DNA of 20,259 nucleotides from NBML01 sp029939535 (GTDB taxonomy: Bacteria; Desulfobacterota; Desulfobacteria; Desulfobacterales; Desulfobacteraceae). The notes beneath the pieces were generated by a model that saw only the letters and a program-made list of their open reading frames with translations, was not told the origin of the DNA and did not search any database. The DNA is taken from assembly GCA_029939535.1 (NCBI GenBank), contig JAOZST010000057.1:1-20259 (forward strand), written 5' to 3'. Below, one piece after another: positions 13,900 to 20,259 of this stretch. The stretch's first letter is position 1; each line of letters starts with the position of its first letter. The position numbers were made by a program, and so were the translations under genes.

Positions 13900-16602
13900 T
13901 TAAGCGTTTGTCTTGATCCGGTTCAGTTTTACTGCACAGACCTTGAGCTCTGGTATTTTGGATACAGGATCAAGCTGCTTACTGGTCAATCTGTTCGCAG
14001 CAGCCGTGGCAAAATGAAAAGGCATAAACAATGTCCCTTGTACCGCTTTTAAGGAAATCTTTGCAACGGCCTGCACCGTTCCCCTTTTAGAGGTCAATTC
14101 GACACGTTCACCATTGGTAATTTTATACTGGTCTGCATCTTCCGGGCTGAGCTCAATAAAGCATTCAGGCGCCTTGTCGTTTAACCCTTGAGTTTTCATG
14201 GTCATGGTGCCTGTATGATAATGATAGAGAACACGGCCGGTGGTTAGCAGCAGAGGATAGTTTTCGCTTATTTTTTCAGCCGAGGGAATATATTTAATTT
14301 CATGAAATACCCCTTTCCCGCAGGGGAAGGTCTCTTTATGCAGCACAGGGGTCCCAGGATGGATCAGGTCGGGGCATGGCCAGTGAAGGCTGCCGTTTTC
14401 CAGCCGTTCATAGGTGATCCCGCCATAGGATGGTGTGACCGATGCAATTTCATCCATGATTTCACGGCTGTTCTGATAGTTCATGGCATATCCCATCCGG
14501 TTTGCCAGCCTGCAGATGATCTCCCAGTCACCCAGCGCATTTCCCGGTGCATTCACCGCTTTCCTCACCCGCTGGACCCGTCTTTCCGTATTGGTGAAAG
14601 TGCCGTCTTTTTCTGCAAAACAGGTGGCTGGCAGAACCACATCCGCTAACTGGGCCGTTTCTGTCATAAAAAGATCCTGGACCACTAGAAAATCAAGCAT
14701 GCTGAAACATTTTTCCACATGATTGAGGTCAGGATCGGACACAAGGGGATTCTCTCCCATGATGTATAAGGATTTAATTTGGCCTTTTTGGGCCGCCGGT
14801 ATCATTTCTGTCGCTGCTAACCCGGGCTTACCTGATAAATTCTGCACATTCCAGGTTTTTTCCGTCTGGGCTCTGATCGCTGCATTAGTGACGGACCTGT
14901 AACCGGTAAATACATTGGGAAGGCCACCAAGATCACAGGCGCCCTGTACATTGTTTTGTCCTCTTAAAGGGTTTACTCCGCCGCCTTCAATGCCCAGGTT
15001 TCCGCACAGCATGGCAAGGTTTGCAAGGGCCTTGACATTGTCTGTCCCCGAGGTGTGCTGGGTAATTCCCATGCAATATAAAATACTACCAGGCTCAGCA
15101 TTCCCATAAAGATTTGCTGTTTCAATGAGGTCATCTTTTTTTATTCCAGTGATGGATTCAACATACTCAGGTGTATATTTTTCAATGGATTTTTCAAGTT
15201 TGTCAAAATGGACAGTTCTATTTTCTATAAAGGATGAATCAAATAATTTTTCTTTTATAATCACGTGGATCAGCCCGTTTATCCATGCCACATTGGTTCC
15301 TGGCCGGGGGCTGAGCCATTTTTGAGCAAATTGTGTCAATTTTATCCGTCTGGGGTCAACGACTATCAGCTTGGCATCTTTGAATTTAACAGCTCGTTTG
15401 ATAAAAGTAGAAATCACCGGGTGATTTTCCGTTGTGTTTGATCCCACAACAAGAATGACCTTTGCTTTTTCGATGTCAGCAATGGTGTTTGTCATAGCAC
15501 CGCTTCCAAAAGAGGCAGCCAGACCGGCTACCGTGGAAGAATGTCACAGCCGGGCGCAATGATCAATATTGTTCGTTTTTAAGACCGCCCGTGTAAATTT
15601 TTGTGAAATATAATTGTCCTCATTGGTCATTCTTGCAGATGTCAGAACACCTAAGCTGTCAGGGCCGTGTTCTTTTTGAATGTGAGTGAATTTTTGCGCC
15701 ACAAGATCCAGGGCCTCATCCCAGGATGCTTCTTTGAAGATCCCATTTTCCTTGATTAAAGGGGTTGTCAAACGTTCTTTTGAAGCGATAAAATCATATC
15801 CGAAACGTCCTTTTACACATAGGCTGCCATGATTGGGTGCCGCATCAACCCCGGATATCTGTTGCACCATATTGTCTTTTATGTGCAGGTTCATCTGGCA
15901 TCCCACACCACAATAACTACAGGTAGTTCTTACTTTTTCAACTTCTCCGTATCTGGGTTTATCCAGTGCATCTTTGGGATAAAGGGCACCCACAGGACAG
16001 GCCTGGACACATTCTCCGCAGAATACACAATCAGAATCTTTTAACGGCCGGTCTCCTGCGGTGACCACTTTGGCGGCAGCTCCTCTATAACCCAAATCGA
16101 TGGCATTATTGACCTGGATATCATTGCAGGCTTGTACACATCTACCGCATAAGATACATTTTGAAAAATCCCGGATGATAAACGGGTTCACATTTTCCAG
16201 CGGGTACCGTGCTTTGGATTCTTCAAATTGAGTATTGGCGACTTTATACCTATAAGCCAGCTGCTGGAGAACACAGTCTCCGGTGGCCGGGCAAAGGAGA
16301 CAATCATGATGTCCTGACGACAATAATAAAGAGATCGTTGATTTTCGGGACCGGACAACTTCTTTGGATTCTGTCTGGATGTCCATTCCATCGGCAGCAG
16401 GAGCAGCACAGGATGCGACCAGAGAGCGGGCGCCTTTCACCTCCACCATACAAATTCTGCAGGCACCGGTTGGCGTTGTCCCTTTTAAATGGCACAAGGT
16501 CGGAATAAAAATGCCATGTCTCTGTGCAACATCCAGAATCGTATCGCCCGGGCGAAAAGGAAATGGATTTCCATTAATCATAATTGTTTTTTCATTTTTC
16601 AT
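13900..16602 (-). CDS. fdhA: Selenocysteine-containing formate dehydrogenase alpha subunit with NuoG-like N-terminus (UGA = Sec353)
   Basis: A 900-residue molybdenum/tungsten bis-pterin formate dehydrogenase that looks broken in two only because of an in-frame TGA (15546-15544). The context D-H-C-A-R-L-[UGA]-H-S-S-T-V-A-G-L is the active-site motif of FDHs, where this position is Sec or Cys, and a SECIS hairpin follows. Domains: [2Fe-2S] (C37, C48, C51, C65); NuoG-type His-Cys [4Fe-4S] (H98/H99, C101, C104, C110); two-cluster ferredoxin (C149, C152, C155, C159; C192, C195, C198, C202); molybdopterin domain with [4Fe-4S] (C228, C231, C235, C262), Sec353-His354 and G-G-G-V-N-P-L-R-G-Q-N-N-V-Q-G; and a C-terminal dinucleotide-binding domain. 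Catalyses formate/CO2 interconversion. ATG 16602 is chosen for its AGGA site; an ATG eight codons earlier sits inside a palindrome. No Tat signal is seen, so it is cytoplasmic. It heads the operon with nuoE and nuoF. Confidence 0.95.
15514..15546 (-). promoter_or_regulatory. Bacterial SECIS element directing UGA recoding in fdhA
   Basis: On the minus strand the UGA (15546-15544) is followed by 11 nt, then a 7-bp stem GGUAGCC/GGCUGCC (15532-15526 with 15520-15514, one U-G pair) closed by the pentaloop GGUCU (15525-15521). The loop starts 18 nt after UGA. From memory, both the GGUCU loop and this spacing equal those of the E. coli fdhF SECIS, which binds SelB. Requires selA, selB, selC and selD elsewhere in the genome. 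Confidence 0.88.
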
Positions 16603-16953
16603 AGTAATTCCTAAACAATGGTCCATTGTGTTTGATGTTTTAAGCTGTTTTTAACAATAGCGGTGCCTTGATCATATAATTTCAAGCCCAATAAAATGAT
16701 TTTGACCCAGCAGCAAAGAGTTTGTTTACCATAATTTTTTAAAAGCTTCAAATAAGCTGTGGTTTTTCAGCGGTGACCTAGCAAGCTCCAAGAATTAAGG
16801 CCGCTTGAAACCCACCTGTAGTGGAGGGGAAAATATTGGAAATCAATACCTGGGCACCTTCACTGTTGCCCGGGAGGGCAAAGAACTGGATGCCATTTCA
16901 AAAACGCTTCATCAAGTCAGGGATCGAAAAATGATCAATGGACTCACAACAGC
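16603..16953. other. Intergenic region upstream of fdhA: promoter and operator candidates, possible structured RNA
   Basis: This 351-bp stretch lies between fdhA and the end of the SYLF gene, both on the minus strand. It holds a 15-bp palindrome next to fdhA (16615-16629), a weak sigma54-like site on minus (16668-16653), and on plus a TTAACA...TATAAT pair (16651-16680, 18-bp spacer). Downstream of that, on plus, are several short stems: AGCGG/CCGCT (from 16769), CCAC/GTGG (about 16813-16825) and an 8-bp stem around 16848-16873. No convincing gene is seen; the only plus-strand open frame of note runs antisense into the SYLF gene. A small structured RNA is possible but unproven. Confidence 0.5.
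16615..16629. promoter_or_regulatory. 15-bp palindrome in the fdhA leader, operator candidate
   Basis: ACAATGG-t-CCATTGT is a perfect inverted repeat with 7-bp arms and a one-base centre, 12 bp upstream of the fdhA ATG. It would lie in the 5' leader or promoter-proximal DNA, a position suited to a repressor operator. It also contains the alternative upstream ATG of fdhA. Confidence 0.45.
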
Positions 16954-17529
16954 TTACAAAGGAGTAAATTCAAATTTCTGGCCGCCAATGGCAGCTTCAT
17001 ACATCAAGCCACCCTTGGTATGGACAAAGACGGCCATGCCTTTTGTGTAATTAATGTCCGCCTGGACACCTGTGGCAGGCCCAGCGCTGGCTCCTGCAGT
17101 TGCCCCCTGACTGCCTGCTGCTGCTTGGGCGCCTGCGGTTACGGCAACGGCAGACGCAGTTGCATCAAATTCAAAACTCCCCCTGGTGAATTCATCATAG
17201 GCCCTCTGGTCCTGGAGAAAAATAATCTCGGAAAAGGCCTGACCCCCCAGTTGAAAACCGATACTGATCTTGGATAAAGTGATTTTGCCGGTTAGTTTCT
17301 TCTGTTTATAGACCTGGCCCTTTCCATATGCACCTCCCAACACAAGGCCGCCTTTCCCTACAGTGGGAAATACAGCATATCCAAAGCTGTTATCAAAAAA
17401 TGGCTGAACAGCCTCAGAGTTTTTAAATATGGAAATGGTCTGGGAATATTCATCGGCAAATGCCTGGGACATGAAGCTGGTTACCAGTAACAATACCATG
17501 ACCGGAACAATTGATTTTATAGCTTTCAT
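16954..17529 (-). CDS. Secreted SYLF-domain (Ysc84/DUF500) lipid-binding-like protein
   Basis: A 191-residue exported protein. A signal peptide (M-K-A-I-K start, hydrophobic core, likely cleavage after S-Q-A-F-A, residue 25) precedes a SYLF domain: G-Y-A-V-F-P-T-V-G-K-G-G-L-V-L-G-G-A-Y-G-K-G is its hallmark, followed by S-I-G-F-Q-L-G-G-Q-A-F-S-E-I-I-F-L. Eukaryotic SYLF proteins bind phosphoinositides; bacterial ones are periplasmic or envelope-associated with unknown function. A low-complexity Ala/Gly segment (about 125-155) interrupts the C-terminal half, where many family members have a similar glycine- and alanine-rich loop. An AGGA about 11 bases before ATG is the likely ribosome-binding site. 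It lies 81 bp after the flavoprotein gene on the same strand and is probably co-transcribed; a functional link between the two is not obvious. Confidence 0.85.
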   Translation of the reverse strand: MKAIKSIVPVMVLLLVTSFMSQAFADEYSQTISIFKNSEAVQPFFDNSFGYAVFPTVGKGGLVLGGAYGKGQVYKQKKLTGKITLSKISIGFQLGGQAFSEIIFLQDQRAYDEFTRGSFEFDATASAVAVTAGAQAAAGSQGATAGASAGPATGVQADINYTKGMAVFVHTKGGLMYEAAIGGQKFEFTPL

Positions 17530-17610
17530 TTTTATAAATCCTTTTTGTTTTCTTGGAGAGGAACCAGCAAACAGGTTTTATCTGCCTGCCTGTCTGGGAT
17601 TTTCCTATAA

Positions 17611-18177
17611 TCAGGCCACAACTTTCCGGGCAAACTCCAGGGCCTGGTCCTGGATTTTTTCATCCATATCCCCGGGGCTGGTGCAATTGCCAACGAATAA
17701 TTCGCCGGCATTGACTGCCTTGTGGGGGTTCTGAATGCGGCTGAATGCTGTGAATGCTGCTTCTGCATTGTTTTCCCAGGGGCCGGCACCTGTTACCAGA
17801 AGGGCCTGGCGCTGTCCCTCCACCAGGGATGCATGCCCAGGCTGATGGTAATTGGTGTAAATGCTGTAGGTCCGGTCAATAACAGCCTTGAGCTGGGCCG
17901 TAACCCCCCAGAAATAGAGGGGAGAGGCAAATACCACTGCCTGGGCCTGCACCATTTTTTCAAGAATATTCGGGATGTCATCCTTTTGAATACAACCGAT
18001 TTCATCAGGTTTTTCTTTGCATTTGGCACACCCCAGGCAGCCCTTTAGCTTTTTAGAAGCCAGGTAAATGGATTCCACTTCATGACCCAGGGTAGAAAAT
18101 TCTTCTTCTACCCAGCCCAGTACCTTTGCTGTATTTCCCTTTTTTCTGGCACTTCCTTGTAATAAAATAATTTTCAT
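17611..18177 (-). CDS. Iron-sulfur flavoprotein-like NAD(P)H-dependent FMN reductase
   Basis: A 188-residue flavodoxin-fold protein of the NADPH-dependent FMN reductase / iron-sulfur flavoprotein family. The FMN phosphate loop is G8-S-A-R-K-K-G-N-T16; A-S-P-L-Y-F-W-G-V-T-A-Q-L-K is the second conserved block, around the isoalloxazine ring. A compact cysteine motif, C47-x2-C50-x2-C53-x8-C62, resembles the cluster motif of archaeal iron-sulfur flavoproteins (the last spacing is longer), so a [4Fe-4S] cluster is plausible but not certain. Such proteins move electrons between ferredoxin or NAD(P)H and small acceptors, including oxygen species, in anaerobes. A strong AGGAGG five bases before ATG fixes the start. 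It is preceded by a good sigma70-like promoter and a palindrome, divergent from metF. Confidence 0.85.
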   Translation of the reverse strand: MKIILLQGSARKKGNTAKVLGWVEEEFSTLGHEVESIYLASKKLKGCLGCAKCKEKPDEIGCIQKDDIPNILEKMVQAQAVVFASPLYFWGVTAQLKAVIDRTYSIYTNYHQPGHASLVEGQRQALLVTGAGPWENNAEAAFTAFSRIQNPHKAVNAGELFVGNCTSPGDMDEKIQDQALEFARKVVA

Positions 18178-18213
18178 TGTAACCTCCTGTTAATTTTTAT
18201 ATCAGATCTTTGT

Positions 18214-18227
18214 ATCATTATAATGAT
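18214..18227. promoter_or_regulatory. 14-bp perfect palindrome at the predicted flavoprotein transcription start
   Basis: ATCATTA-TAATGAT is perfectly symmetric and overlaps the edge of the minus-strand -10 box and the predicted start site (near 18219). A repressor bound there would block transcription of the flavoprotein gene. It also contains TATAAT on both strands, so it could instead be a second, overlapping promoter element. Confidence 0.4.
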
Positions 18228-18253
18228 TCTATTGGGAAATAAGAATTTGTCAA
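18226..18253 (-). promoter_or_regulatory. Sigma70-type promoter for the flavoprotein-SYLF genes
   Basis: On the minus strand: an exact TTGACA (18253-18248), a 16-bp spacer and TAGAAT (18231-18226; 5 of 6 matches). The predicted start is near 18219, giving a leader of about 40 nt before the AGGAGG site of the flavoprotein gene. This is the best-formed promoter in the window. Confidence 0.6.
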
Positions 18254-18329
18254 ATAAATTGTTGTTTGCACCTATATTTTTCCTTTGAAATTATCAGGAA
18301 TCAAAAGGTAAGAAGAGAAAGGATTAGAC

Positions 18330-19862
18330 ATGCTTCGGATTTTCAGCGATGAGATATTAAATCCTAAAAATTTTGTGGTCACTCTGGAATTGGTGCCAGG
18401 ACGGGAATCAGGAGGCAGGAGTGTTGATACTCTAAAGGGTATTGCCCGGGATGCCTTTGCAGATGGCAGGATTTCAGCAGTTTCCATTACGGACAATCCA
18501 GGGGGGAATCCTTCCCTGAGTCCTGATGTCCTGGGCTATGAGATTTTTAAATGCGGATTGGATGTAATTATCCATTTTGCCTGCAGAGATCTGAACCGGG
18601 TGGGTATGGAAAGCCGGGCCCTTCAACTGGCCAGTATGGGGATGAAGAATATTCTGGCCCTTACCGGGGATTATTCAGGAAAAGGATTTGGGGGTCAGGG
18701 GAAACCAGTTTTTGATTTTGATTCCGTAATTTTGACTACCATGTTCAAGTCCCTTAACCAGAAGCTTTTAAAGTCAGGAGACCCTGATGGTTTTTTTAGT
18801 GGATGTGCTGTGTCCCCTTTTAAAACCACAGAAGCTGAAACCCATGCCCAGTACGGAAAATTGGATAAAAAACTTGGTGCAGGTGCCTCCTTTGTGGTGA
18901 CTCAACTGGGATATGATGTGGAAAAATTCAGGGAATTGATAAGTGTTTTGTTTCAAAAGGGAATGAAACCACCGGTGATGGGTTCTGTTTATCTGTTAAG
19001 CCCCAGGTCAGCCAGGGCAATGAACCGGGGACGGGTCCCAGGGGCCTATGTGCCTGATGCGCTTTTTAAACAGGTGATCAAAGAGTGGGGCATAATACGC
19101 TCTGGATTAAAAATCGCCATTGATAGAGCTGCCAGGCTTGGGGTAATTTTAAAGGGGCTTGGCTACAGAGGAATCCACATCGGAGGCATACACAAGAGTT
19201 TTAAAACTGTTGAAGCAATCCTTGACCGAATGGATGAGATTGAGGATTCCTGGGAAGATTTTCTGGATGAGTTCAACCTGGGCAGGACCAAAAGCTGTTA
19301 TTATCTTTTCAATTCCCCTGTTTCAGAAAAAAAATTGCCTGTACCTGCAATGATAAAAGAAAAAATTACAGAACATTATCCCCATGCAGTATTGAGAACC
19401 GCCCATAATTTATTTTTTGATAAAAAAGCAGGATTTGCGCCATTTTATCGTAAATTGGCAGATATGCTGGAGAAAAATAACAAGGCCTGGCTACTGAAAC
19501 TGATACTTGAAGATCCATTGAAAAAAACAATGCTATCCTGTCAGAGTTGCGGGGATTGTGCCATTCAGCATCTTGCCTTTCAATGCCCGGAGTCAGGCTG
19601 TCCTAAACATACCCGCAACGGTGCCTGTGGTGGAAGCCGGGATGGCTGGTGTGAGGTAAATCCTGATAGAAAATGTGTCTGGGTTCGGGCCTATACCCGG
19701 TTGAAACATTGTGGCTTAGCCCTTACCCTGGGTCGGGATTTTGTCCCCCCGCGAATGTGGGAGTTGAACAAGACTTCTTCCTGGATTAATTTCCATCTGG
19801 AAAAAGATCATCAAAAGGAAAACTCCCAGGCTTTTCAGGTTAAAACAATTCCCCCTGTTTAA
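18330..19862 (+). CDS. metF: Methylenetetrahydrofolate reductase, MetF fused to a MetV-like zinc domain
   Basis: A 510-residue fusion. Residues 1 to about 310 form the MetF TIM barrel that binds folate (and FAD in the classical enzyme): E20 in V-T-L-E-L-V-P matches the catalytic Glu, and H-F-A-C-R-D-L-N-R (82-90) and L-T-G-D114 are signature blocks. Residues from about 330 form the MTHFR C-terminal domain (MetV type), with cysteines C404, C407, C410, C419, C424, C433, C441 and C449, suited to zinc or an iron-sulfur cluster. In acetogens MetV is a separate partner of MetF, so the fusion packages both. It reduces methylene-THF to methyl-THF, a step of the Wood-Ljungdahl methyl branch (either direction) and of methionine synthesis. 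A GAAAGGA ribosome-binding site precedes ATG. Its last 23 bp overlap the convergent methyltransferase gene. The formate dehydrogenase nearby fits the same pathway. Confidence 0.9.
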   Translation: MLRIFSDEILNPKNFVVTLELVPGRESGGRSVDTLKGIARDAFADGRISAVSITDNPGGNPSLSPDVLGYEIFKCGLDVIIHFACRDLNRVGMESRALQLASMGMKNILALTGDYSGKGFGGQGKPVFDFDSVILTTMFKSLNQKLLKSGDPDGFFSGCAVSPFKTTEAETHAQYGKLDKKLGAGASFVVTQLGYDVEKFRELISVLFQKGMKPPVMGSVYLLSPRSARAMNRGRVPGAYVPDALFKQVIKEWGIIRSGLKIAIDRAARLGVILKGLGYRGIHIGGIHKSFKTVEAILDRMDEIEDSWEDFLDEFNLGRTKSCYYLFNSPVSEKKLPVPAMIKEKITEHYPHAVLRTAHNLFFDKKAGFAPFYRKLADMLEKNNKAWLLKLILEDPLKKTMLSCQSCGDCAIQHLAFQCPESGCPKHTRNGACGGSRDGWCEVNPDRKCVWVRAYTRLKHCGLALTLGRDFVPPRMWELNKTSSWINFHLEKDHQKENSQAFQVKTIPPV

Positions 19863-20259
19863 AACCATTTTTTGATGTTTTGGCTTTTTCCATGGTTTTT
19901 ATCAGTTTGCCTGCCTCCTTGTCTTGGAGGAGCCGGGACCAGTCCCTGCAGAACTCTTTCTGGGGAAGTTTGTCATAGCTTACTTTATATGTATGGTCTG
20001 GAGACTGGGTAACTTTCAGAGGCAGGTTAAATAAAAGTACTTTTTCCTGGGCTGTTATAACGGGAAATCCATAATGGGAATTTTTATGTTTCAGGGGGCC
20101 TTTGGCCTCCATACGTTCCAGAACAAAGTTGATGTGCCGGACAAGCCGTTTCTGAATTACCTGGTGGGCTGAATCCACTACAGTTTTTGTCATGGCTGAG
20201 ATGACAGGTCCAAGGCTTGGGTCCATTTCATACCCCACGGAGTTTCTGCCCATTGCCAT
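19840..20259 (-). CDS. DNA methyltransferase (N4/N6 amino type), C-terminal part, cut by the window edge
   Basis: The last 139 residues of a gene that begins beyond the right edge. M-G-R-N-S-V-G-Y-E-M-D-P at the start of the visible part is the typical end of the methyltransferase fold, the strand after the F-x-G-x-G AdoMet motif where A-x-x-x-G-R-x-x-x-G-x-E/D-x-D/N-P is common in N4/N6-adenine/cytosine methylases. The remaining 120 residues are a C-terminal extension I do not recognise, ending K-Q-G-E-L-F. The catalytic (D/N/S)PP(Y/F/W) motif and AdoMet loop are not in view, so the class and any partner restriction gene cannot be read here. The ATG at the very edge is probably an internal Met. 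It ends tail to tail with metF, overlapping it by 23 bp. Confidence 0.7.
   Translation of the reverse strand: MAMGRNSVGYEMDPSLGPVISAMTKTVVDSAHQVIQKRLVRHINFVLERMEAKGPLKHKNSHYGFPVITAQEKVLLFNLPLKVTQSPDHTYKVSYDKLPQKEFCRDWSRLLQDKEAGKLIKTMEKAKTSKNGFKQGELF

Noticed and set aside
13900..15495. A separate 531-residue molybdopterin oxidoreductase starting at an ATG after the TGA
   Set aside because: Homology continues through the TGA, the TGA sits at the catalytic Sec position and a SECIS follows; the ATG is an internal Met.
16805..17050. Plus-strand 81-codon ORF upstream of and antisense to the SYLF gene
   Set aside because: No ribosome-binding site of note, no recognisable family, and its second half is the antisense of a well-supported SYLF coding end.
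1..20259. Search for CRISPR arrays, tRNA/rRNA genes, insertion sequences and att sites
   Set aside because: No regularly spaced repeats, no RNA gene signatures and no transposase or integrase coding sequence were seen by eye.

Overview
The window looks like a draft chromosome segment from a strictly anaerobic, sulfate-reducer-like member of the Desulfobacterota (Desulfobacterales type; inferred from gene content, not tested phylogenetically). Pointers are a selenocysteine-containing NAD-linked formate dehydrogenase of modular HydB/NuoF type, a MetF fused to a MetV-like zinc domain as expected for a Wood-Ljungdahl user, and a lexA / Y-family polymerase / dnaE-type mutagenesis cassette. No rRNA, tRNA, insertion sequence, prophage or CRISPR array is visible.

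Layout. (1) 213-1097 (+): a DUF89 damage-control-phosphatase-like protein. (2) 6202-1107 (-): lexA, an ImuB/DinB-like protein that has lost its catalytic acidic residues, and a DnaE2-like polymerase, in one tight operon. A 100-N assembly gap (4129-4228) lies between the last two. It is bordered by the same 22 bp on both sides, and collapsing that overlap gives a clean imuB stop with a 4-bp ATGA overlap onto dnaE, so the gap is very probably an artefact. (3) 6510-11391 (+): a complete branched-chain amino-acid ABC transporter, livG-livK-livH-livM-livF, with a terminator-like hairpin after livK and a 15-bp-stem bidirectional terminator after livF. (4) 16602-11516 (-): a three-gene formate dehydrogenase operon, fdhA-nuoE-nuoF. 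fdhA is a single 900-residue gene interrupted by an in-frame UGA (15546-15544) followed by a bacterial SECIS hairpin, so Sec353 is predicted. (5) 18177-16954 (-): an iron-sulfur flavoprotein-like FMN reductase and a secreted SYLF-domain protein behind a good sigma70-type promoter. (6) 18330-19862 (+): MetF-MetV fusion. (7) 20259-19840 (-): the C-terminal end of a DNA methyltransferase running off the right edge.

How the genes work together. FdhA carries a NuoG-like N-terminal iron-sulfur module, so FdhA, the NuoE-like and the NuoF-like proteins should form one soluble complex moving electrons between formate/CO2 and NAD(H), possibly with ferredoxin as a second partner. Together with MetF about 1.7 kb away this gives two steps of the methyl branch of the reductive acetyl-CoA pathway. 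The lexA operon is a self-regulated SOS mutagenesis cassette without imuA. The liv operon imports branched-chain or related amino acids.

The most informative items are the selenocysteine/SECIS reading that rejoins fdhA, the correction of the false gap, the loss of catalytic residues in both the Y-family protein and the PHP domain of the polymerase, and several operator-like palindromes at promoters.
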